A stretch of DNA of 32,042 nucleotides. It comes from UBA8231 sp964512165. Its GTDB lineage: Bacteria > Latescibacterota > UBA2968 > UBA8231. This document shows, piece by piece, positions 7,670 to 15,747 of the stretch. Position 1 is the first letter of the stretch. Each line of letters opens with the position of its first letter. The stretch is from the NCBI GenBank assembly GCA_964512165.1, contig CAZEHQ010000023.1, positions 1 through 32,042 on the forward strand, in the 5' to 3' direction. The notes under the pieces are model-generated. The model saw nothing but the letters and a program-made list of their open reading frames with translations. It did no database searches and was not told the origin of the DNA. The translations under genes were made by a program, and so were the position numbers.

Positions 7670-10062
7670 TGGCCCTTTCCGAAATCCGGATGCGAATCGA
7701 GGAGCCGATCGCAGTCGCACGCCGCAGCTACCCGGTGACCCACGGCTGCCCCTTTCCCCGGGGAGGGCTGTTCGACCCCGGCGCGGTCCGGTTGACGCCT
7801 GCAGGCGGTGAGGAGCTCCCCCTTCAGGCCCGTGCCCTGGCCCACTGGCCCGACGGATCCGTCAAGTGGCTGCTGCTGGACTCGCAGGTGGACCTGCGGC
7901 CCAAGCAGGTCCTGGACCTGCGGCTCGAGTATGGGGAGGGACTGGCGCGGGCCGAGGTGCCCTCCCGTCTGTCCGCGTCCTGGGAGGACGGGATCCTCCA
8001 CATCGAGACGGGCGGACTTTCGGTTCGCCTGAACGCCGCGGGGCCAACCCTCTTCGCCGGGGCAGGAAAGGCACGGATGCAGGATGGCCGCCCCCAGCAG
8101 GTGCTGAAGGACGCCCAGGGCACTCGCTACATCGGGCACCTGGAGCGTCTCGAGGTGGAGGAGCAGAACGCCCTGCGCCTGGTCGTCAAGGGGGAGGGCG
8201 CCTATCTCTCGACGGCGGGAGCACGGGCCCTGAGCTGGGTGGCCCGGCTCTGCTTCTACGCCGGGCAGCCCTTCGTCAGGCTGTACCACACCTTCGTGCA
8301 CGACCAGCCCGAGCCGGTGCTGTTCCAGATGCAGGAACTGAAGCTCAGCCTGCCCCTCTCCCTCGAGGGCCCACCTCATGTCATGCTGGGAGCTCCGAAG
8401 TGGAACATCGCGAAGGGAGAGGACCCGGGTCGGCTGACGGGTGAAGTCGGCATCTGGGAGACCGGGGACAACCAGTACTCGGTGTTCGGACTGCCCGCTG
8501 GCCGAGTCGACCGCAGAACCGGGAGCCACGGTTGGATCTACGCCGGGGACGACGCGGCAGGGATGCAGGTGAAGCTCCGCCATCCCTCGCAGAACTACCC
8601 GAAGCGGTACTGGACGGACGGCTCCCGGATCGAGGTGCACCTCTACCCGGACCCGAGCCGCTGGACGCCGCCCGTGGAGAAGGGGCGCAGCTACTCCGAG
8701 CTGAGTGTGACCACCGATGGCGAGTACGATGGGCCCCTGCAGATCCCCCAGGGAATGGCCAGGACCCATGAGCTCTACATCTACGCCGGTCCTCCCCACC
8801 GCGACCTGGTGGAGGCCGCGAGCTGGGCCGCGGCCTGGGAGTTTCCGCTGCTCCTGGAGATCGACTCCGCCGCCTATGCGGAGAGCGGGGCCCTCGGGGC
8901 CTTCCCCCGCCACTATCCCGAGTACTGGTTGCTCGAGGACAGGCTCCGGGCGGGGCTCGAGGCCGGAACGTCGGGATCGCCTCTCACCGGCATGATGGAT
9001 TACGGAGACACGGGGAGCCGCACCGTCGAGGGCGGCAGGCAGAGAACCCTGACCACGGACAACGTCTCCTACGACCACACCCGGGCCGTCCTGCGGCAGT
9101 ACATGCGACGCGGCGAGCAGGGCCTGCACTGGCGGGCGGAGGCGATGGCCATGCACCTGATGGACGTGGACACGGTCCACTACTCCACGGTCACACCCGA
9201 GCGCGTCGGCGGACCGCGCCAGCAGTGGTCCCAGTTCCACCACTACACCGACACGGATCGCCAGGCCCTGGCCACGCCGCGGACCTCGCATACCTGGATC
9301 GGGGGGCTCCTCGACTTCTACCTGCTCACCGGCTACCGCCGCGCCCTGGAGGTGGTCGAGCTCACCGGGGGCTACTGCTCCCGCACGCGTGCGAGAGTCG
9401 GCTGGGATGACGTGCCCGCCGGGCTCCGCCAGGACTGGGAGGACCCCCGGCTGTCCACGGAACGGGAGGGATTCCCCGACTGGTACTCGCCGCGCCGGGC
9501 CGGCTGGGCCCTCACCGGGATGGCGGACCTCTACGAGGTCAGGCCGGACCCGGCCCTGGCCGAGGAGATGCGTTCCATGGTGCGGGCCCTGGAGCGCTGG
9601 CAGGACGAGGAGGGCCGCTGGCGCTCCCTCTTCGGTGCCTTCGTCCGGGGTACGCAGGTCTTCATGACCGCCGCGGTCCTGACCGGCCTGATGCGGACCT
9701 TCGAACTCATCGGCGACGAGAAGGCCAGGGAGGTCTGCCTCAAGGGCTGCCACTTCCTGGCGGCGACGGCGGTGAACAGGGACGGCCTCATGTACTACAA
9801 GGAGGCGCCCATCAACAACAGTCCAGCTGCGGCCAACATCCTGAACCTCCGGCCCATGGCGTTCGCCTATGCCCAGACCGGCGATCCCGTCATCCTCCAG
9901 TGCATGTGGCGGCAGTTCCGCTGGCAGATGGAGAACGGCGGTCCCAAGGGCCATGAGGTCAAGGACGCTCTCTGGGCCCTGCCCACCTTCCAGACGGCCG
10001 GCCTCCTCGAGGGCTGGCGCAACGAGGAGATCCCCGGCCATGGTCGCGATCACCCGGCTTGA
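7669..10062 (+). CDS. PcRGLX/YetA-like protein (PL26-type exo-rhamnogalacturonan lyase family)
   Basis: A 797-residue protein. The N-terminal 100 residues (RRSYPVTHGCPFPRGG, then GAVRL, LPLQARALAHWPDGSVKWLLLD) match the RIFT-barrel domain at the start of PcRGLX and Bacillus YetA. A long beta-rich middle (about 100-450) is followed by a helical region (about 450-790) with repeated Trp/His/Tyr clusters, consistent with the alpha/alpha-barrel of that family. PcRGLX releases unsaturated disaccharides from rhamnogalacturonan-I ends, and PL11 and PL9 lyases lie 1-4 kb away in this window, so pectin is the likely substrate. No signal peptide is visible, suggesting a cytoplasmic role on imported oligosaccharides. 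The start codon overlaps the previous stop (TGATG), and the 3' end overlaps the enolase-family gene by 23 bases. Family placement rests on recalled motifs, and exact specificity is not proven. A degenerate copy of its first 45 codons lies at 31794-31939. Confidence 0.72.
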   Translation: MALSEIRMRIEEPIAVARRSYPVTHGCPFPRGGLFDPGAVRLTPAGGEELPLQARALAHWPDGSVKWLLLDSQVDLRPKQVLDLRLEYGEGLARAEVPSRLSASWEDGILHIETGGLSVRLNAAGPTLFAGAGKARMQDGRPQQVLKDAQGTRYIGHLERLEVEEQNALRLVVKGEGAYLSTAGARALSWVARLCFYAGQPFVRLYHTFVHDQPEPVLFQMQELKLSLPLSLEGPPHVMLGAPKWNIAKGEDPGRLTGEVGIWETGDNQYSVFGLPAGRVDRRTGSHGWIYAGDDAAGMQVKLRHPSQNYPKRYWTDGSRIEVHLYPDPSRWTPPVEKGRSYSELSVTTDGEYDGPLQIPQGMARTHELYIYAGPPHRDLVEAASWAAAWEFPLLLEIDSAAYAESGALGAFPRHYPEYWLLEDRLRAGLEAGTSGSPLTGMMDYGDTGSRTVEGGRQRTLTTDNVSYDHTRAVLRQYMRRGEQGLHWRAEAMAMHLMDVDTVHYSTVTPERVGGPRQQWSQFHHYTDTDRQALATPRTSHTWIGGLLDFYLLTGYRRALEVVELTGGYCSRTRARVGWDDVPAGLRQDWEDPRLSTEREGFPDWYSPRRAGWALTGMADLYEVRPDPALAEEMRSMVRALERWQDEEGRWRSLFGAFVRGTQVFMTAAVLTGLMRTFELIGDEKAREVCLKGCHFLAATAVNRDGLMYYKEAPINNSPAAANILNLRPMAFAYAQTGDPVILQCMWRQFRWQMENGGPKGHEVKDALWALPTFQTAGLLEGWRNEEIPGHGRDHPA

Positions 10063-11194
10063 GACGCTGCCCCTCGGCGGCTACACCTTCGTCCGAGTCC
10101 ATACCGACGCCGGCGTGACCGGCCTGGGCGAGATGCATCCGGCCAGCAACTCCAGCGGCACGCGGTTCACGCCCGCGGCGTCGGTGGAGTTCCTCGCCGA
10201 GTACCTGATCGGCCAGGATCCCACATCGATCGAGCGTCACTGGCAGCACATGTTCCGGCGCAGCCTGTTCCGCGGCGGGTCGGACTCGATGGCAGCCATC
10301 TCCGCCGTCGACATGGCCCTCTGGGACATCAAGGGCAAGCTCGCCTGCGAGCCGGTCCACAAGCTCCTGGGCGGACCCACCCGCGACAGGGTGCGCCTGT
10401 TCTCCACGCCCTCCGGCGGGTCCCCCGAGGAGGTCGCCGACAGCGCCCGGCGCCAGGTGGAGGAGGGGTTCACCGCCGTCCGCCTGGTGCCCCTGGGGGA
10501 CCGCCGGGCCTTCGGGGCCATGGGTTTCCGCAGCATCGTCCGCACCGCCGAACGCTACGTCGCCGCCGTGCGTGACGCCGTGGGTGAAGAGGTGGACGTG
10601 GCCATCGACGTGATCTGTCTGCTCTCGCCGGCGGAGGCGATCGCCGTCGGCCGGGCCCTGGAACCCTACGGGCTCCACTTCTTCGAGGACCCGATCGAGC
10701 CCGACAACGTCGGCGCCATGGCTCACGTGGCCGCGAACCTGCCCATGCCGGTGGCCACCGGCGAGCGCCTGTGCACGATCCACCAGTTCCGGGATCTCCT
10801 GAAGGAGCGCGGCGCCGAGTTCGTGCGGCCCGACCTGGGACTGGCGGGCGGCATCACGAACTGCCGGAAGATCGCGGCCCTGGCCGAGGCCGAATACGTC
10901 GGCGTCGTGCCCCACTGTCCCCTGAGCTGGGTGGTCACGGCCGCGTCCACCCACTTGTGCGCGGCGATCCACAACGCCCCGATCATGGAGTTCCAGTACC
11001 AGGGGGACGACTGGGGGCCCCCCGTGGACGAGCTGTTCAAGGAGCCCCTGCGCCGCGAAGGCGGCTACCTGGTCGTGCCCGACAGGCCGGGTCTGGGTAT
11101 CGAGCTGAACGACGACGCGTTCCCGCACTACCCGCCGGCCCATGGCCAGCGCGGCCCCGTGGTCGGCGCCGACGGCGCCTTGCGGGACTACTGA
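10040..11194 (+). CDS. Mandelate racemase/muconate lactonizing family protein (enolase superfamily, sugar-acid dehydratase-like)
   Basis: A 384-residue protein with the enolase-superfamily capping domain (1-120), including the SAVDMALWDIKGK motif near residue 90, and a TIM barrel. The metal ligands expected on successive strands are present: D190, E216 in FFEDP and E242 in TGERL. H292 in PHCPL matches the catalytic His of galactonate-dehydratase-like enzymes, as does the PDLGLAGGITNCRKIA segment. Two positions are unusual. The residue two after D190, often the catalytic His in the galactonate/mannonate dehydratase group, is Ile192. The barrel strand that in many members carries a Lys base reads FTAVRLVP. 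Sugar-acid dehydration or epimerisation after pectin breakdown is the natural guess, but substrate cannot be read from the sequence. The ATG at 10040 lies inside the end of the preceding gene (23-base overlap). Confidence 0.85.
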   Translation: MVAITRLETLPLGGYTFVRVHTDAGVTGLGEMHPASNSSGTRFTPAASVEFLAEYLIGQDPTSIERHWQHMFRRSLFRGGSDSMAAISAVDMALWDIKGKLACEPVHKLLGGPTRDRVRLFSTPSGGSPEEVADSARRQVEEGFTAVRLVPLGDRRAFGAMGFRSIVRTAERYVAAVRDAVGEEVDVAIDVICLLSPAEAIAVGRALEPYGLHFFEDPIEPDNVGAMAHVAANLPMPVATGERLCTIHQFRDLLKERGAEFVRPDLGLAGGITNCRKIAALAEAEYVGVVPHCPLSWVVTAASTHLCAAIHNAPIMEFQYQGDDWGPPVDELFKEPLRREGGYLVVPDRPGLGIELNDDAFPHYPPAHGQRGPVVGADGALRDY

Positions 11195-11352
11195 CCGATA
11201 CCGACGTGCTGCTCTTGGCTGCCGACCCGGTCGCGTGAGCACCACGAGGAGGCGCGCCGACAGGGCCGAGATGCGGCCCCATGGGGCAACCGTCTCGCCC
11301 TCAGCGGCCCGACCATCCGGGAGTACCTCGCCGTGGCAACCCGCCCCGCCGC
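11195..11352. other. Convergent intergenic gap
   Basis: 158 bases between the plus-strand racemase-family gene and the minus-strand PL9 gene, which converge here. It holds a perfect 12-base self-complementary sequence at 11276-11287 (GCCCCATGGGGC) with no loop and no T-run. I see no clear Rho-independent terminator, RNA gene or coding sequence. Confidence 0.5.
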
Positions 11353-13029
11353 TCAGCGGAGCAGGACCATGCGTCTCTGGTGCGATCGCGGGCCGGCGTC
11401 CTCCCGCCTCGTCACGCGGTAGAGGTACACCCCGGAAGCGGCCGGCCTTCCCCTGTCATCCGTCGAATCCCAGCTCACCTCGCAGGGTCCACCCGGTTGG
11501 GGCCGGTCGATCAGCGTTCGGACCCGCTGTCCAAGCAGGTCGTAGACCGCCACGGTGACGTGTCCCGGCGCCGGCAGCGAGTACCGGATCGTCGTCTCCA
11601 CGTTGAACGGGTTCGGGTGATTCTGCTGCAGGGCCGCTTCCGTGGGTGTCTCGCCTTGGTCGAGGCGGAGGCCCGTGGCCGCGCCGCCGCTCTCGAAGGC
11701 GCCGAGGTCCGGGGCGCCGCCGGCGAAGGGGAAGCCCACGTCGACGCCGGCGTCGATGGCGCCGCTCCCCGGGGCCAGGCGCATGAAGTCGATCACGGGC
11801 AGACTGCCGTCCGGCTGTCGCGGCGCCGTGAGCAGGCTCTCGTCGAGGCTGACGAAATCGGCGTCGCTGAGGGAGACGGCCAGATCGAAGCTGTTGTGCA
11901 TCACCGTGGACCGGGCCCGGTCCAGGTTCGCCGTCTCCGCCTGGCGGGCCCGGTAGCCCAGGTTGTTCACCAGTACGTGGTCGTAGCCGTCCACGGTGCC
12001 GGTGATGGAGCGGCCGCGGCGGTTGACCATGTCGAAGTTCACCAGGTTGGCGAAGGCGGAGTTGCTGTACCAGTCGTTTCCCGTCAGGTGCCAGTTGGAG
12101 TCGAAGCCGACGGCCTTGTTGTTCACGGCGAGGCTGAAGCGCACCGTGTGCCGGGGGATGGGCGTCGGCAGGCGGCTGTCCTCGTCGTTCACGTAGCCCC
12201 CCGACTTGAAGCCGTTGCCGTCCCCGAGGCTGCGGAAGGAGGTGCTGTAGCCGTTGTAGAAGGCCCAGCAGTTGTCGATGACGACCGACTCGTGCGAGCG
12301 GATGAGGTCGAAGCCGTCGTCGCTGTTGAACCAGGCGCGGCAGCCCCGGAACACGTTCCCCGTGCCGCCCCTCGCGGGGTGGCAGCCGAAGCCGTCGACG
12401 TTGACCCCGAGCCCTTCCTGGGAGACGGTGTCGTGGTTCCGGTAGGCGTCGCAGTTGAGGACCAGGTTGCCGCCCCCCCGCCGGTGCCGGAAGGCGGTGC
12501 CCACGTTGTCGCGCATCCGGATCTGCTCGAAGATGTTGTGATTGCCCCAGCTGTAGATGCAGTACGACTCCGTGTGGGTGCGGATCGTTACCTGCACGCC
12601 GGTCATCTCCAGGCCCTTGAGGTGGATGTAGTCGCCCTCCACCCAGATGCCCACGACCCGCCGCCCGGGGGGCTTCACCTCGGAGTAGTCGAAGACCGGC
12701 TGCTCGCCGGGGTAGGCCCAGTAGTGGATGCGCCGGCCGGGGGCGCCGCTCTTGTCCAGGAAGGTGACACAGGCGAAGAGGTTCCGCTCCACCCGCGCGA
12801 TCTGGTCCGCCGGGATCCGGTAGGTGCCGCCCCGTACCCACACCGTGTCCCCGGGCGCGGCCAGGGACTGGGCGCGCTGCAGCGTCGCCAGGGGCTCGGC
12901 CATCGTCCCGGGGTTCCCGTCCCGGCCGTCCGGCGCCACGTGGACCGCCCCGTGGACGGCGGTGGCGAGAGCGGCCGTCGTCAGGACCGGCAGTATACCG
13001 GATCGCCCGAGGGCGGTCCGAGACTTCAT
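11353..13029 (-). CDS. PL9-family pectate lyase with C-terminal FCB-type sorting/FlgD-like domain
   Basis: A 558-residue secreted protein. It has a signal peptide (about 1-27, ending near AVHG), then the DG..GNPGT.AEPLATLQRAQ start typical of extracellular right-handed beta-helix lyases. The helix region (about 40-400) carries the family 9 hallmarks: DGFDLIRS, the GNGFKSGG loop whose Lys is the catalytic base in characterised PL9 enzymes, and the KAVGFDSNW motif. PL9 cleaves polygalacturonate or rhamnogalacturonan-linked backbones by beta-elimination. Residues 467-558 (QQNHPNPFN, YDLLGQRVRTL, ASGVYLYRV) form the C-terminal immunoglobulin-like domain used for secretion or surface attachment in FCB bacteria. 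The ATG overlaps the stop of the upstream PL11 gene by 4 bases, so it is the last gene of the minus-strand operon. The open frame continues far upstream, but signal peptide and overlap identify this start. Confidence 0.85.
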   Translation of the reverse strand: MKSRTALGRSGILPVLTTAALATAVHGAVHVAPDGRDGNPGTMAEPLATLQRAQSLAAPGDTVWVRGGTYRIPADQIARVERNLFACVTFLDKSGAPGRRIHYWAYPGEQPVFDYSEVKPPGRRVVGIWVEGDYIHLKGLEMTGVQVTIRTHTESYCIYSWGNHNIFEQIRMRDNVGTAFRHRRGGGNLVLNCDAYRNHDTVSQEGLGVNVDGFGCHPARGGTGNVFRGCRAWFNSDDGFDLIRSHESVVIDNCWAFYNGYSTSFRSLGDGNGFKSGGYVNDEDSRLPTPIPRHTVRFSLAVNNKAVGFDSNWHLTGNDWYSNSAFANLVNFDMVNRRGRSITGTVDGYDHVLVNNLGYRARQAETANLDRARSTVMHNSFDLAVSLSDADFVSLDESLLTAPRQPDGSLPVIDFMRLAPGSGAIDAGVDVGFPFAGGAPDLGAFESGGAATGLRLDQGETPTEAALQQNHPNPFNVETTIRYSLPAPGHVTVAVYDLLGQRVRTLIDRPQPGGPCEVSWDSTDDRGRPAASGVYLYRVTRREDAGPRSHQRRMVLLR

Positions 13030-14909
13030 GGTTGCGCCCCGGGGGCCGGGATCTCGATGTCGGGCGCCGGCGGCGGGCTCATGCCCTCCCCGAGGTAGAA
13101 CCCCGGGTGGGGCGGCTTGTTGTAGACCACGTTCTGCCAGGCGATGGCCAGGCGGTACGTGGGATCGTGCATCAGGGTGCGCAGCCGGTGCCGGGTGGGG
13201 ATCGTCGTCGTGTAGAGCCGCAGCGAGGCGCCGTCGGGCCCGGTGAGGAGCCTCTCCTCCCGCCAGTCGCCGATCAGGTCGGCCACCAGGTTGGGGCCGC
13301 GGCGAGCGCCCCGGGCGCCCTCGGCGTCGTGAACGGGGATGACCTCTCCCGCCTCCCAGTCCCACTTGACCACCGCCGAGCGCCAGATCAGCTCGCGCAG
13401 CAGGTCCCCGTCCCACCAGATCGCCCAGCCCGTCGGCCGCGGCGCCGGGCCGACCTCGCGGCCGTCGGCGATCCGCAGGCCTCCGGGACCACCCCAGGCC
13501 TCGTAGCCGGGGTAGCGCGGGTCCACGTCGGCCGCCAGCCCCCGGCCCACGTCGATCCCGGGGCTGTGGCTCCACAGGATCTCCCCCGTGCCGGCGTCGC
13601 GCATCGCCGCGCCGGGCGTCCGGAAGCGGACCGTCTCGTCCTCGTTCTCCGAGATCGTGAAGGCCTCCAGCCCCGGCCGGTCCGGGTACATGTCGCTCAC
13701 GTGCAGGGCGTCGCCGTGGCGCAGCCCCGTCGAGTAGAGCCCGGTGCCGTCGTCGTCGACGACCATCGCCTGGTAGACGATCTCGTCGCGGCCGTCGAAG
13801 TCGACGTCGGCCACGGCCAGGGAGTGACCGCCCATGCCCGAGAACGGCGAGGCGTCCTCGTAGGGAGGGTAGCTGATGCCGGTGTCGAAGACCCAGCGCC
13901 GGGTCAGGTCGCCGCCGCGCCAGTCCCAGGCGACCAGCACCGTGCGGCCGTAGACGCCGCGGGCCATGACCACGCTCGGCCGCACTCCGTCGAGGTAGGC
14001 GATGCAGGCCAGGAAGCGGTCGCAGCGGTTGCCGTAGCTGTCGTTGTTGCCGTTGCCCCCGATGCCGCCCCAGCCGTCGATCGGCTCGCGGCCGGGTATG
14101 TAGTCCACGGTCTTCAGGGCCGCGCCGGTGAGGCCGTCGAAGATGGTGAAGAACTCGGGGCCGGCGAGCACGCGGCCCAGGCGGCCGTCGCTGTCGTCCT
14201 TGTCGCGGTAGTCGGCGGCGGGGTCGCCGATCACCGTGCCGGCGCCGTCCGTGGTGCCGTCCGCCGTCTTGCACGCCACCTCGGCGCGCCCGTCCCCGTC
14301 CAGGTCGTAGACCATGAACTGCGTGTAGTGCTCGCCCTCGCGGATGTTGATCCCCAGGTCGATGCGCCACAGGTGGGTGCCGTCCAGCTCGTAGGCGTCC
14401 AGGACCGGGGTGCCCGTCAGGCCCTCGTGGGCGTTGTCCCTCGGGCTGGAAACCTGGTGCAGGACGATCTCGTACCGGCCGTCGCCGTCCAGGTCGGCCA
14501 CGGAGGCGTCCCCCGGCCGGTAGTCGGTCAGGGGCTGGATCGGGATCTCCAGGTAGTCCCGCGGCCACGCCTCGACCCGGCGCGAGGGCGGACCCGCCCG
14601 CCCGCCGACAACGGCGCGCACGAAGTAGCTCTCGCCGCCGGTCCGGTCCGCGGTGGAGTCGACGAAGCTGGTCGCCGCCGCGATCGGCGCCTCGTTGAGC
14701 CTGACCGCTCCGGCTCCCGTCCCGCGGTAGAGGTCGAAGGTCGTCTCCTCGGGCTCGTCGCCGAGCCAGCGCCAGCTGAGGAAGACCCCGTCCTCGGTGC
14801 TCACGGCGACGAGGCCGCGCTCGATCCGCTCCATCTGACGGCCCGCGGAGGCCGGCCCCGCGGCGAGCAGGCAGAGGAGGGCGAGAGACCAGAGGCGGGT
14901 GCGATTCAT
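13026..14909 (-). CDS. PL11 rhamnogalacturonan lyase (YesW/YesX-like), secreted
   Basis: A 627-residue protein with an N-terminal signal peptide (about 1-22, ending ASAG). It has an early fibronectin-like/beta domain (MERIERGLVAV, VFLSWRWLGDEP) and then the PL11 eight-bladed propeller with calcium loops: DLDGDGRYEIVLHQ, YDLDGDGRAEVACKTADGT, GGNGNNDSYGNRCDRFLA, ADVDFDGRDEIVYQ, and the NLVADLIGDWREE and YTTTIPTRHRLRTLMHDP motifs near the end. These match family 11 along the full usual length (about 600-630). The enzyme cleaves the alternating rhamnose/galacturonate backbone of rhamnogalacturonan-I by beta-elimination. It overlaps PL9 by 4 bases and follows two dioxygenase genes by 40 bases. Its ribosome-binding site GAAGGAGG lies within a perfect inverted repeat, so translation may be modulated. 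Confidence 0.93.
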   Translation of the reverse strand: MNRTRLWSLALLCLLAAGPASAGRQMERIERGLVAVSTEDGVFLSWRWLGDEPEETTFDLYRGTGAGAVRLNEAPIAAATSFVDSTADRTGGESYFVRAVVGGRAGPPSRRVEAWPRDYLEIPIQPLTDYRPGDASVADLDGDGRYEIVLHQVSSPRDNAHEGLTGTPVLDAYELDGTHLWRIDLGINIREGEHYTQFMVYDLDGDGRAEVACKTADGTTDGAGTVIGDPAADYRDKDDSDGRLGRVLAGPEFFTIFDGLTGAALKTVDYIPGREPIDGWGGIGGNGNNDSYGNRCDRFLACIAYLDGVRPSVVMARGVYGRTVLVAWDWRGGDLTRRWVFDTGISYPPYEDASPFSGMGGHSLAVADVDFDGRDEIVYQAMVVDDDGTGLYSTGLRHGDALHVSDMYPDRPGLEAFTISENEDETVRFRTPGAAMRDAGTGEILWSHSPGIDVGRGLAADVDPRYPGYEAWGGPGGLRIADGREVGPAPRPTGWAIWWDGDLLRELIWRSAVVKWDWEAGEVIPVHDAEGARGARRGPNLVADLIGDWREERLLTGPDGASLRLYTTTIPTRHRLRTLMHDPTYRLAIAWQNVVYNKPPHPGFYLGEGMSPPPAPDIEIPAPGAQP

Positions 14910-14914
14910 GGTCG

Positions 14915-14932
14915 CCTCCTTCAGGAAGGAGG
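14915..14932 (-). promoter_or_regulatory. Inverted repeat containing the PL11 ribosome-binding site
   Basis: On the minus strand CCTCCTTC, two bases, then GAAGGAGG form a perfect 8-bp inverted repeat. The downstream arm is the Shine-Dalgarno sequence of the PL11 gene, 5 bases before its ATG. In mRNA at least 6-7 pairs could form with a 4-6 base loop, hiding the site. The upstream arm resembles the 16S anti-Shine-Dalgarno. It could tune translation of the secreted lyases relative to the dioxygenases upstream, or be coincidental. Confidence 0.4.
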
Positions 14933-14949
14933 GCGCGCTCCCGGCAGCC

Positions 14950-15735
14950 TCACCGGCCGGCGCCGAACTGGTTGTAGCCCGTCGGCACGGCGTCGGTCCG
15001 GGGCGGCTCCAGCCTCGGGTTCCGCTCCCCCGCCGCCGTGCCGCGCAGGCGGATCCAGTGGAAGAAGGGCCACACCGCCAGGTCGGCCTTCACGTCCGGC
15101 GAGCTGACCCGCATGGTCATGCCGCAGCGCGGCCGGTCGCTGCCGTTGGCGCCCGAGCCGTGGGCCAGGGCGTCGGTGTGCAGCGACATCTCGCCGGCTT
15201 TCAGGTCGATGTCGACGGCTTCGCTCTCCGGGACGTCGGCCGCCAGGGCCTGGCCGAGCACGTCCGAGTCGCGCACCTCGCCGCCGTGGTCGAGCAGGGT
15301 CCGGTGCGTTCCGGGGAGGACGCGCATGCAGGCGTTGGCCGCGTCCGTGTCCCACAGGGCGATCCACGCCGTGACGATGTGCTGCCGCGGCGCCAGGGGC
15401 CAGTAGGCGGCGTCCTGGTGCCAGGGGACCGTGCGGCCGTCCCCCGGGGCCTTGTGGAAGTACTGGCCGCCCCAGATGAACAGGTCCGGGCCGAGCAGGT
15501 CCTCGAGGCAGTCGAGCACCGCCGGCGTCCGGCACAGCTCCCAGTAGCCCCGGTTCACGGCCCACCAGCCGTTCACGTCGTTGTGGGTCAGCCCCCGGGC
15601 GGCCAGCTCGCCGGTGACCCGCTGGAAGTGGCGGCGGGCGCGGTCGATGGCGGCCTCGTCCCAGACCCGCAGGTTCTTGACGTAGCCGCGCTCGCGGAAC
15701 TGCTCGATCTGCTCCGCCGTCAGGAGCTTGCCCAT
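14950..15735 (-). CDS. Phytanoyl-CoA dioxygenase (PhyH)-family protein, first of pair
   Basis: A 261-residue Fe(II)/2-oxoglutarate-dependent dioxygenase-like protein. The iron triad is visible as H106 and D108 in VPWHQDAAYW and H192 in LAHGSGAN. R209 in GMTMRVS sits where the 2-oxoglutarate-binding Arg is expected. The ITAWIALWD-like segment and MRVLPGTH motif before the distal His are typical of PhyH proteins. These enzymes hydroxylate small molecules; the substrate here is unknown. The start at 15735 is supported by AGGAGG upstream. It follows the second PhyH gene by 12 bases and precedes PL11 by 40 bases in one operon. Placement with pectin lyases suggests action on a lignocellulose- or pectin-derived small molecule, such as a methoxylated or acylated substituent, but that is inference. 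Confidence 0.9.
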   Translation of the reverse strand: MGKLLTAEQIEQFRERGYVKNLRVWDEAAIDRARRHFQRVTGELAARGLTHNDVNGWWAVNRGYWELCRTPAVLDCLEDLLGPDLFIWGGQYFHKAPGDGRTVPWHQDAAYWPLAPRQHIVTAWIALWDTDAANACMRVLPGTHRTLLDHGGEVRDSDVLGQALAADVPESEAVDIDLKAGEMSLHTDALAHGSGANGSDRPRCGMTMRVSSPDVKADLAVWPFFHWIRLRGTAAGERNPRLEPPRTDAVPTGYNQFGAGR

Positions 15736-15747
15736 GGCGGCCCCTCC

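Noticed and set aside
11276..11287. GCCCCATGGGGC as a terminator
   Set aside because: Self-complementary without a loop and with no following T-run; it cannot form a normal terminator hairpin.
13030..14568. Upstream extension of the PL9 open frame to about 1071 codons
   Set aside because: The extension overlaps the PL11 gene in another frame, is low-complexity Arg/Gly/Pro, and would bury the PL9 signal peptide.
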